64,000 nt of DNA from Protea cynaroides (Eukaryota; Streptophyta; Magnoliopsida; Proteales; Proteaceae). The stretch lies in the NCBI GenBank assembly GCA_028583415.1, contig CM053271.1, positions 87,407,534-87,471,533 of the forward strand, given 5' to 3'. Shown one piece after another: positions 43,799 to 55,347 of this stretch (its first letter is position 1; every line of letters begins with the position of its first letter). Made by a program: the position numbers and the translations under genes. The notes beneath the pieces were generated by a model that was not told where the DNA came from, did not search any database, and saw only the letters and a list, made by a program, of their open reading frames with translations.

Positions 43799-45969
43799 TG
43801 TCACACCCCAATTCGATCCAACCGGAATGGTGCGAGTGAACCATCATTGAACCAACGGTTCACACCAGATCTCGAATAGGCCGTGTCCACTCATACAAAC
43901 CATCACACATAACCACAATCGAATATAAATATACAGCGGAAGACTTTAAATAGAATGAACTGAGTATCTATTGATAATTTAAATAAATATCCCATTATCC
44001 AAATTCAAACACATAAAATAATATCCATACATCCATTTAATCCAACCAAAAATAAATGAAAGAAATAAATAAAATCCGATCAAAGGTACACGCAGAAAGG
44101 GCACTCGCATGCACCAATCATGCTCGTCCGCTCCCGCCCGTACACTCAAAGCAAAGAACGTCACCATACGCCGGAGCGCTCACATAGTCGTCAACAAGTG
44201 TAACCTGCATCAACATCTAAAAACAATGTGTACACAAAGGGTGAGCTCACAACACAGCTCAGTAAGACAATCAGACAATTTCACAATATTATGCATGAAT
44301 AACAATCAATTTTATGCTGTGGTCTGGTTTAAGTTTGCAATGTGCTATAGAAAGGTTTGGTGGCCCCCCCACCTCTATACACGAGTGTGTGGCACCTCAT
44401 GGTTCACACCCCCATTGGCCCACATGCACCCATCATGGAATAGAGATAGAGCTAAGATACCCACGTACCTCCCCCCTATCCGCAACTAACTCACTAGGAT
44501 AGAAACAATACGTAGGTAGACCCTATCACAACATAACTCCCTACGGCATAGAGATAGACCTAAAGCATCGTGGACAAGCCAGCGTCAACTCGGAGACCAC
44601 AGTACCACATAATAGTGGCCGGGACAACATCAATATCGGAGACCACGTACCATGACCTTCCCCTGATGCCCCACCCGTACCGAGCATGTTAAGATAGAAT
44701 ACTACAAAAGGTGCTAATGTGAATAGCGATCCCAGGCCCATGCCCCACTCCACACACTAACGAAAACAATCACATGCTTAATAATCACATCCTATCAATG
44801 CATGAACAATAATAATAACTGAAAGTGAAGGATGGCATGTGAATATGCACAAACAATACATCTCATCTGATCAGGTGATTAACAACAATTTACTATCCAT
44901 TAATTATTAGGTTTAGGTCAGATTTCCTTACCTGACGCTCGTTCGATAACTTGCTCCACGTCGCAAGGTCCAAACGATATGTCACAAGGTCCTACAATAT
45001 TATTAGGGTCTCATTAGAATATATTGTTTAGGGTTTCATGTTGGTTGGAATCCAACACGGTTACAAAATATCCTCACAGAGCTGACCGGTGGCAACATAC
45101 CGGTCGCAGCTCTGTGGGGAAGACTGGCGACCGGTACGGTCAGCCGGTCCCCACAGACCAGCCTCCCGAGGGATACTGGTGGCAACATACCGGTCGCACC
45201 ATGTGCAACTGGTATAGTCGACCGATATGTCTCCAGAAGACCATACATGGGTTTTCGACTGCCGTCGATCATCCTCCATGGATTTTCAGGGTTTCTCCTA
45301 TTCATTCTAAGTCTAAACTTGGAGTTAGAGTTATCCCCAACTCATTCAAGTCTTGTTTCGATAAATATCATCTCGAAACTCGAATCTAGGGTTTGACGGC
45401 AACTTAGGGTTTATTGGCCAATTTAGGGTTTTAGATCAATACCTACTTTGCATGGTATTGATCCACCCACACAACTAACATAGGATAAGAAGATTGATTC
45501 GAACACTTACCGTTGACTGGCGTAGCGTGAGCTTCGTCGAACGGTATTGGCGGCACCTTCTTCTTCTTCCTAGCTCCTTCTCCTTTCCCACCTCTTTCTC
45601 TTCTCTAGGGTTTGCGAGAGATAATGGAAAGGATTTGAGGAGGTTTATGGGTGTATTTATAGGCTAAAAATAGGGTTTAGTAACCCTACTAGAATTAGGA
45701 AACTTCTAGGATTCGAAATCAGGAAAGTGGGACCCTCAGAAGTCAATTTCTGGCTTTTCGCACTTTGCTGCGCAGACTATACCGGTCAACCGGAACCAAG
45801 ACCGGTACCATCGACCGGTCAACCTGAAATCAGGTTTAAATGGTCGTCTTTGGTCCGATTTCATACCTGGTTGTCATCCGCTCGTCCCGTCTGGCCCGGT
45901 GATGATCGGAAGACCTGTCACGACACAAAACCAAGGTTTAGACCGGGTTTACGGAGTGCGGGTCTTACA
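43799..45969 (-). repeat. 5' LTR of the deleted Tekay
   Basis: 2171 bp from TGTCACACCCCAATTCG to GCGGGTCTTACA. On the - strand: TATA CCTATAAATAC at 45653-45663, telo-box AAACCCTAGAG downstream, donor AACG|GTAAGT near 45509, candidate exon 44936-44995 between TGTAG and GTAAGG, acceptor TTTTTAG at 44217, micro-ORF with indels 44080-44217. GGTCGACC clusters at 45080-45240 and 45778-45825. Confidence 0.92.
45653..45663 (-). promoter_or_regulatory. TATA box of the 43799-45969 LTR
   Basis: CCTATAAATAC on the - strand, about 310 bp from the LTR start: the clearest TATA box among the Tekay LTRs here. Confidence 0.65.
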
Positions 45970-45974
45970 TTTTA

Positions 45975-46633
45975 GCAGGGACAAAGCGAGCCATGGGAGT
46001 AGGGAGTCGGGGGTCGCTGGGGTGCGGCCTTATTTATATTATGCACGTGCCATGTAATGCTTGCTTCTTGTATGATAGGTATGTTTGCTAATGGATGTGA
46101 TTGATATGGTTGTTTGTGTGCTTGGTGACACTGTGTCATAGCTAGCACTCTAGTGAGGGGTAGTCCATGGGAAGTGGTGTCAGGGATTCCTATTGGGGTA
46201 CGGCCCCCTTTCCTTTATGTACTACATGCATGATTATCACCCATGGTTGTATGTCCTATGCTTTAGCGGGGTGACTTACCAGGAGAGGGGAGGTTCAAGT
46301 ATTTAGGATGGGGGGCATGCAAACATGTTCAGGAAGAGGAGCATGCGAACAAGTCCAGGGGTGGTATGGTTTGGACAGATCTCTGGTTGGACAGATCTCT
46401 GGGGGGGGTATAGCTAAGACCACGGGGCATTCATACATTGATGTGCATTGTTATTGTGTTTACTTCTTACAAATCATGATTTGGATGATGATAGGAATGC
46501 ATTAATACTAGGATGGGAGCTCTACCCCTCGGTATTGAAATCTTTTTAGCTTTGGTTACAGGTACCTCTTCTGCAGCTGCTAACTAGATGGAGCCTACTG
46601 TGTTAGAGAGCTCCTCGCTGAGTAGAGGACCAC
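45975..46633 (+). repeat. LTR of the deleted gypsy element, part 2 of 3
   Basis: Continues the LTR that began at 35755. It shares GGGGTCGCTGGGGTGCGGCCTTAT with the GGGGTCTCTACTGGGGTACAGCCTTAT stretch at 37508 and later GATTCCTATTGGGGTACGGCC, an internal degenerate repeat. Ends where the Athila element enters. Confidence 0.75.
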
Positions 46634-46640
46634 TAATGCG

Positions 46641-47966
46641 TGTCGAGCGCAACCAAAAATAAATTATTCTACCTATAATGAATAGTAATGATAAGTAAAG
46701 GTCGATTCACAAACATTAATTAATCAAATTATCTACTTACCAAGAAAAAGGGGGGTTTTCTTCTGTAATTTAATTGACAAGAAAATTAAGTAACAAAAAT
46801 TCAATGGAAGATGATGTCAATTCAAGGAAATTTACTCACGGCTGCAAATTGATCACTGACCTCATCTAGATTATTCTCTATTCAAATATTTAACCAAGGA
46901 TTATCAAAAAGACTAACAACCTTACCTTCCCTAATTTCATTAATTTGAGCCCAGCACACAATTTAATTCTTATCAATAAATCAATTGATATTAAGCAATC
47001 CTCATGAATTTACTGATAGCATTACACTCTCGGAGGGAGTTAAAGATGAACAACAATCTAACAAGCGTCAAATTATTTAATTCATTCTATTTTTCTTTTA
47101 AGGAAGTAACAAAAACTTGGATCATAATTGTTCTGCTCAATTGCTACTTTTTTTGAACATCATAACAATTACGGATTATGGATTTAGGTTAGCAATAAAC
47201 CACATAACTCAATCAATTAATAGACCTCTTAATAAACTGAATCATATAGTCAATCAAGAAACACAGATATTTGAATAGAAGAATAATTAAAATTAAGAAC
47301 AAAGTCTCACAATTTTACTAACCGGATTGAATTCCCCTTGAATCAACTAAAAAACATAGCTAAACATGATAGAAAATAAAGACAAAAGAAATAAAACTAT
47401 CTTCTCAATAATTCTTGGATGCTCTATTACGTAGCCTTTACATTGCTTAAATAATCAGAGTAGAGAAGATTAAAATTGGTATGTCTAGAATTGACAACCT
47501 TATTACATAGAAATAAAGATTAAACAAAATCCACTTGCCTAGATTAGATAGAGAATCATTCCATCATTAACCAAATGCCACCTCTAGATTTTCCAATCTT
47601 TATAATATTTCATAGAGGTATCTATTTTCCTCAAGATTTTTGACAATCAATCAAATCCTTCGAATAGTAAACCTTTTATGTGCGGTAATCTTCCTTCTCT
47701 GGTTTCAATTCAAATCAGCTTTCTAGATCTGATTTTTGGATCACGTTTGATTTCTAGAATTCTTTCCACATTAAAAACCTGCATGAAATTCAGAAGGTCA
47801 TTATTAAGAATATTAGAATTTTTTTTTATTTTAAACATAAATCACCAATACTTTCCACCAATGTCTTATATATAAGGAATCATCACAAATGAGTACCATA
47901 AGACATATAATATTTTAAATAAACTAAATATAAGGGAAATAAATATATAAAATTATGAATCCATCA
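46641..47966 (-). repeat. 3' LTR of the Athila element
   Basis: About 1326 bp, TGATGGATTC...CTCGACA on the - strand. A TATATATAAGG TATA box lies near 47868-47878. The part from 46952 to 47966 (U3 side) recurs in every tandem unit. The part 46641-46951 does not. A 5' LTR copy is at 61163-62377. Confidence 0.85.
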
Positions 47967-49750
47967 AATTTCCCTACACTTAGCTCTTGCACGTCCTCGG
48001 ATAAACTAAATACTAAATTTCTTTTTCACTTTTATCCCACAGCATTGAAAGAATATGTATACCATGAATCATAAACTAATTCAAGAGATCAAGAGAACAA
48101 TATATGTCATAGTCAAATGTCACTTAGTAAATATGAGCAATATTTAACATACCAGTCTTATTCAAAAGGAAACATGCTAATGTTTAGTAGATTTTCTCTT
48201 GGGATTCTCTTTACTCACTCAAGAATTCAAGGTTTAACTGTTTCACTCAAGATCTTCCTATGAAGATGCACTACCATAGGCTTGCTTATTCACCAAAATC
48301 TCCATTACTTAGAATACACGCATAAATACACGCATACATGAATCAAAAGGTCTTTATCAAGATTGTAATGGGGCTAGGGTTTAGGGTACGGATAAGAAAA
48401 ATATACTGACGTTAAAACCTAAGAAACTAATAGAGCATTAAGACAAAAAAATTGAGCAATCAAAATGATAAGGGCTCATAAATAAAGCTCTTCAACAATA
48501 CATCCCAAACTCCAGTTTTTTCTCTTTCATTCTTATTCTTTTCATTTGAGAACTATGCTTTGCTATTTGAATTTTTTTTCTTTTCTTTTAGAAAAGCATG
48601 ACATTTCAAACATAACAAGGACCATTACATCCCACTTCCTGACATACAACCATCACTTTTGAGAATAGCACCCCCACACTTATTCAATACATATCATTCT
48701 CAAACCCATTAAATAATTCTCGATGCTCTACTAGCTAAAAGATTGGTAAAACATGAGAAAGACAAACAATTCAAGGCTCATGGTTTAGGGTTTAATGAAG
48801 AATAAAATTTAAAAGCTCCAAGTGGGTCTTCTATGGATAAAAATATATAAGGTTGGCCATTTAAGCTAAGTGGTTGTAAAATCCTATTTGCCTTTATCAT
48901 CTTCATATCTACACATATCAATGTAATCTTGACACGGTTCAAAGCAAGTTCTAGACATACAAAAGCATAGTAGAATATCACTCTTCAAAGAAAATAAAGA
49001 CTGACATAGATGTCTCAATCTAGTTTGGCTCAAAAGTTCGCTTGGTTGGATTCCATTTACTAAACCTACATGCTTTACCTCTAAATGCAACTATCAATGT
49101 TATTCAAAGCTCATTTAGCAAGTTATTTCAACTAATTCATATATGTAATTTTTTTCACATTCAAATAGTTCCAATCCATGGCATACATATTCTCTTAGTC
49201 TATTGAAGTGAATTTTTTTTTTTAACTTCAACTTTTGAAATTTTTTTTTCTAACACATCATACAAAAATTAAAAACAAAACTTAAAAAATAAAAAATAAA
49301 AATAAAACAAAAGAGAAATCCTAATTCCTCCTCCCATACTTAAATCTAACATTATCCCCAATGGAAGTTAAAAATGTAATGGAAAGATGTAAAGAAAAGT
49401 AATTAAAAGTGATAAGAAAAACAAATCCAATTTCTTGGGTTCCCTCCCAAGCAGCGCTTGTGTTTAATGTCGTTAGCTTGACTCAATACTCCTCAATCAG
49501 AATAAACGGGATCCCCCAGTTGTACTTCGTTTATAGTATGCTCATGAAAGCCTTCATAGAATGTCTTTAGTCGATGCCCATTAACCTTGAAAACCTTGTT
49601 AGTTTTGAAACTTCAAACTTCAACTGAACCATAAGGAAACACATTAGTAACTTCAAAAGGTCCAATCCAATGAGAACGTAACTTATCGGGCATCAATTTA
49701 AGTCTCGAATTGTACAACAAGACTTTTTGTCCAATTACAAATTGCTTCCC
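46952..49750 (-). repeat. Athila tandem unit 1
   Basis: CAGCACACAATTTAATTC to the pol end. From right to left: pol C-terminal codons (about 49493-49750, frameshifted), GCGCTGCTTGGGAGGGAACCC signature near 49440-49460, AT-rich spacer with a - strand frame 48884-49090 (MHLEVKHVGLVNGIQPSEL...), polypurine tract at 47967-47980, and the U3 part of the LTR. 2799 bp. Confidence 0.85.
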
Positions 49751-52560
49751 CAGCACACAATTTAATTCTTATCAATAAACCAATTGATATTAAACAATCC
49801 TCATGAATTAACTGATAGCATTACACTCTCGGAGGGAGTTAAAGATGAACAACAATCTAACAAACGTCAGATTATTTAATTCATTCTATGTTTCTTTTAA
49901 GCAAGTAACAAATACTTGGATCATAATTGTTCCACTCAATTGCTACTTTTCCTGAACACCATGACAATTATGGATTATGGATTTAGGTTAGTAATAAACC
50001 ACATAACTCAATCAATTAATAGACCTCTTAATAAACTGAATCATACAGTCATTAACTTGAAAAATCAAGAAACACAAATATTTGAATAGAAAAATAATTA
50101 AAATTAAGAACAAAGTCTCACAATTTTACTAACCGGATTGAATTCCCCTTGAATCGACCAAAGAACTTAGCTAGACATGATAGAAAAGAATGACAAAAGA
50201 AATAAAACTATCTTCTCAATAATTTTTGGATGCTCTATTACATAACCTTTACATTGCTTAAATAGTCAGAGTAGAGAAGATTAAAACTGGTATGTCTAGA
50301 ATTGACAACCTTATTACATAGAAATAAAGATTAAACAAAATCTTCTTGCCCAGATTAGATAGAGAATCATTCCATCATTAATCAAATGCCACCTCTAAAT
50401 TTACCAATCATTGTAATATTCCATAGAGGTATCTATTCTCCTCAAGATTTCTGACAATCAATCAAATCCTTCCAATAGTAAACATTCTATGTGTAGTAAT
50501 CTTCCTTCTCTGGTTTCAATTCAAATCAGTTTTCTAGATCTGATTTTTGGATCACGTTTGATTTCTAGAATTCTTTCCACATTAAAAACATGCATGAAAT
50601 TCAGAAGGTCATTATTAAGAATATCAGAATTTTTTTCATTTTAAACATAAATCACCAATACTTTCCATCAATGTCTTATATATAAGGAATCATCACAAAT
50701 GAGTACCATAAGACATATAATATGTTAAATAAACTAAATATAAGGGAAATAAATATATAAAATTATGAATCCATCAAATTCCCCCACACTTCGCTCTTGC
50801 ACGTTCTTGGGTAAACTAAATACTAAATTTTTTTCACTTTTATCCCACAACATTCAGATAATACGTGTACCATGAACCATAAACTAATTCAAGAGATCAA
50901 GAGAACAATATATGTCATAGTCAAAGGTCATTTAGTAAATATGAGCAATATCTAACATACCAGTCTTATTCAAAAGGAAACATGCTAATGTTTAGTAGAT
51001 TTTCTTTGGGATTCTCTCTACTTACTCAAGAATTCAAGGTTTAACTGTTTCACTCAAGATCTTCCTATGAAGATGTACTACCATAGGCTTACTTATTCAC
51101 TAAAATCTCCATTACTTAGAATACAAGCATAAATACACGCATACATGAATCAAAAGGTCTTTATCAAGATTGTAACGGGGCTAAGATTTAGGGTACGGAT
51201 AAGAAAAATATACTGACGTTAAAACCCAAGAAACTAATAGAGCACTAAGACAAAAAAATTGAGCAATCAAAATGATAAGGGCTCATAAATAAAGCTCTTC
51301 AACGATACATCCCAAACTCTAGTTTTTTTTTTCTTTCATTCTTTTTCTTTTCATTTGAGAATTATGCTTTGCTATTTGAATTTTTTTTCTTTTTTTTTTA
51401 GAAAAGCATGACATTTCAAACATAACAAGGACCATTACATCACAATTCTTGACATACAACCATCACTTTTGAGAATAGTACCCCCACACTTATTCATTAC
51501 ATATCATTCTCAAACCCATTAAATAATTCTCAATGCCCTACTAGCTCAAAGATTGATAAAACATGAGAAAGACAAACAATTCAAGGCTCATGGTTTAGGG
51601 TTTAAAGAAGAATAAAATTTAAAAGCTCAAAGTGGGTCTTCTAAGGATAAAAATATATAAGGTTGGTTATTTAAGCTAAGTGGTTGTAAAATCCTATTTT
51701 CCTTTATCATCTTCATTTCTACACATATCAATGTAATCTTGACATGGTTCAAAGCAAGTTCTAGACATACAAAAGCATAGTAGAATATCACTCTTCAAAG
51801 AAAATAAAGATTGACATAGATGTCTCAATCTAGTTTGGCTCAAAAGCTCGCTTGGTTGGATTCTATTTACTAAACCTGCATGCTTTACATCTAAATGCAA
51901 CTATCAATATTATTCAAATCTCATTTAGCAAGTTATTTCAACTAATTCATATATGTAATTTTTTTTCACATTCAAATAATTCCAATCAATGGCATACATA
52001 TTCTCTTAGTCTATTGAAGTAAATTTTTTTTTTAAATTCAACTTTTGAAATTTTTTTTTCTAACACATCATAAAAAAATTAAAAACAAAACTTAAAAAAT
52101 AAAAAATAAAAATAAAACAAAAGAGAAATCCTAATTCCTCCCCCTATACTTAAATCTAACATTATCCCCAATAGAAGTTAAAAATGTAATGGAAAGATGT
52201 AAAGAAAAATAATTAAAAGTGATAAGAAAAACAAATCTAATTTCTTGGGTTCCCTCCCAAGCAGTGCTTATGTTTAATATCGTTAGCTTGACTCAATACT
52301 CCTTAATCAGAATAAACAGGATCCCCCAGTTGTACTTCGTTTATAGTATGCACATGAAAGCCTTCATAGAATGTCTTGAGTCGATGTCCATTAACCTTGA
52401 AAACCTTGTTAGTTTCGAAACTTCGAACTTCAACTGTACCATAAGGAAACACACTAGTAACTTTAATAGGTCCAATCCAATGAGAATGTAACTTACCAAG
52501 CATCAATTTAAGTCTTGAATTGTAAAACAAGACTTTTGGTCTAATTACAAATTACTTCTC
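49751..52560 (-). repeat. Athila tandem unit 2
   Basis: 2810 bp, same layout as unit 1. U3 part ends at 50776. Spacer frame 51694-51900. Pol end 52303-52560 holds the only fully open copy of the integrase C-terminus (FYNSRLKLMLGKLHSHWIGP, then VNGHRLKTFYEG, stop at 52303). Junction with unit 1 reads TGCTTCC|CCAGCACAC. Confidence 0.88.
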
Positions 52561-55347
52561 CAGCACACAATTTAATTCTTATTAATAAACCAATTGATAC
52601 TAAGCAATCCTCATGAATTTACTGATAGCATTACACTCTCGGAGGGAGTTAAAGATGAACAACAATCTAACAAACGTCAGATTATTTAATTCATTCTATA
52701 TTTTTTTTAAGCAAGTAACAAAAACTTGGATCATAATTGTTCTGCTCAATTATTATTTTTCCTGAACACCATAACAATTACGGATTATGGATTTAGATTA
52801 GCAATAAACTACATAACTCAATCAATTAATAGACCTCTTAATAAACTGAATCATATAGTCATTAACTTGAAAAATCAAGAAACACAGATATTTGAATAGA
52901 AGAATAATTAAAATTAAGAACAAAGTCTCACAATTTTACTAACCGGATTGAATTTCCCTTGAATCGATTAAAGAACTTAGCCAGACATGATAGTAAAGAA
53001 AGACAAAAGAAATAAAACTATCTTCTCAATAATTCTTGGATGCTCTATTACGTAGTCTTTACATTGCTTAAATAGTCAGAGTAGAGAAGATTAAAACTGG
53101 CATGTCTAGAATTGACAACCTTATTACATAGAAATAAAGATTAAACAAAATTCTCTTACCTAGATTAGATAGAGAATCATTCCATCATTAATCAAATGCC
53201 ACCTCTAGATTTGTCAATCTTTGTAATATTCCATAGAGGTATCTATTCTCCTCAAGATTTCTGACAATCAATCAAATCCTTCCAATAGTAAACCTTCTAT
53301 GTGTAGTATTCTTTCTTCTCTGGTTTCAATTCAAATCAGCTTTCCAGATCTGATTTTTGGATCACGTTTGATTTCTAGAATTCTTTTCACATTAAAAACC
53401 TGCATAAAATTCAGAAGGTCATTATTAAGAATATCAGAATTTTTTTTATTTTAAGCATAAATCACCAATAATTTCCACCAATGTCTTATATATAAGGAAT
53501 CATCACAAATGAGTACCATAAGACATATAATATGTTAAATAAACTAAATATAAGGGAAATAAATATATAAAATTATAAATCCATCAAATTCCCCCACACT
53601 TAGCTCTTGCACGTCCTCGGGTAAACTAAATACTAAATTTTTTTTCACTTTTATCCCACAGCATTCAATGAATATGTGTACCATGAATCATAAACTAATT
53701 CAAGAGATCAAGAGAACAATATATGTCATAGTCAAAGGTCACTTAGTAAATATGAACAATATCTAACAAACCAGTCTTATTCAAAAGGAAACAAGCTAAT
53801 GTTTAGTAGATTTTCTCTTGGGATTCTCTCTACTCACTCAAGAGTTCAAGGTTTAACTGTTTCACTCAAGATCTTCCTATGAAGATGCACTACGATAGGC
53901 TTGCTTATTCACCAAAATCTTTATTACTTAGAATACACGCATAAATACACACATACATAAATCAAAAGGTCTTTATCAAGATTGTAATGGGGCTAGGGTT
54001 TAGGGTACGGATAAGAAAAATGTACTCACGTTAAAATCTAAGAAACTAATAGAGCATTAATACAAAAAAAATGAGCAATCAAAATGATAAGGGCTCATAA
54101 ATAAAGCTCTTCAACGATACATCCCAAACTCTAGCTTTTTTTTTCTTTCATTCTTTTTCTTTTCATTTGCGAACTATGCTTTGCTATTTGAATTTTTTTT
54201 TCTTTTCTTGTAGAAAAGCATGATATTTCAAACATAACAAGGACCATTACATCCCACTTCTTTGCATACAACCATCAATTTTGAGAATAACACCCCACAC
54301 TTATTCAAGACATATCATTCTCAAACCCATTAAATAATTCTCAATGCTCTACTAGCTCAAAGATTGGTAAAACATTAAAAAGACAAACAATTCAAGGCTC
54401 AAGGTTTAGGGTTTAATGAAGAATAAAATTTAAAAGCTCAAAGTGGGTCATCTAAGGATAAAAATATATAAAGTTGACTATTTAAGCTAAGTGGTTGTAA
54501 AATCCTATTTGCCTTTATCATCTTCATGTCTACACATATCAATGTAATCTTGACACAGTTCAAAGAAAGTTCTAGACATATAAAAGCATAGTAGAATATC
54601 ACTTTTCAAAGAAAATAAAGACTGACATAGATGTCTCAATCTAGTTAGATTCTGTTTACTAAACCTGCATGCTTTACCTCTAAATGCAACTATCAATGTT
54701 ATTCAAAGCTCATTTAGCAAGTTATTTCAACTAATTCATATATGTAATTTTTTTCACATTCAAATAATTCCAATCCATGGCATACATATTCTCTTAGTCT
54801 ATTGAAGTGAATTTTTTTTTTAAATTCAACTTTTGAAATTTTTTTTTCTAACACATCATACAAAAATTAAAAACAAAACTTAAAAAATAAAAAATAAAAA
54901 TAAAACAAAAGAGAAATCCTAATTTCTCCCCTCATACTTAAATCTAACATTATCCCCAATGGAAGTTAAAAACGTAATGGAAAGATGTAAAGAAAAGAAT
55001 TTAAAAGTGATAAGAAAAACAAATCCAATTTCTTGGGTTCCCTCCCAAGCAGCGCTTGTGTTTAATGTCGTTAGCTCGACTCAAAACTCCTCATCAGAAT
55101 AAACGGGATCCCCTAGTTGTACTTCGTTTATAGTATGCTCATGAAAGCCTTCATAGAATGTCTTGAGTCGATGCCCATTAACCTTAAAAATCTTGTTAGT
55201 TTCAAAACTTCAAACTTTAACTGTACCATAAGGAAACATATTAGTAACTTCAAAAGGCCCAATCCAATGAGAACGTAACTTACTAGGTATCAATTTAAGT
55301 CTTGAATTGTAAAATAAGACTTTCTGTCCAATTACAAATTACTTTCC
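52561..55347 (-). repeat. Athila tandem unit 3
   Basis: 2787 bp. U3 part ends at 53586. The spacer frame 54505-54696 is shorter because of a deletion of about 23 bp near 54645. Pol end about 55093-55347 is frameshifted by one base loss near 55092. Confidence 0.88.

Larger units (their letters stand above)
37627..45969 (-). mobile_element. Tekay chromovirus, internally deleted, with perfect TSD
   Basis: TTTTA at 37622-37626 and 45970-45974 flanks an element of 8343 bp. Order on the - strand: 5' LTR 45969-43799, primer-binding site, 2.5-kb leader with an antisense gene, gag, protease, RT up to the catalytic box, then a jump at about 38860 into the second half of the 3' LTR (38860-37627). Lost are the rest of RT, RNase H, integrase, chromodomain, polypurine tract and about 1.1 kb of U3. 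The intact TSD shows that this deletion arose inside the element after integration. Confidence 0.92.

Noticed and set aside
52219..52491. + strand 90-codon frames in the Athila units (also 57816-58088)
   Set aside because: They are reverse-strand shadows of the integrase C-terminus and the conserved non-coding signature that follows it.
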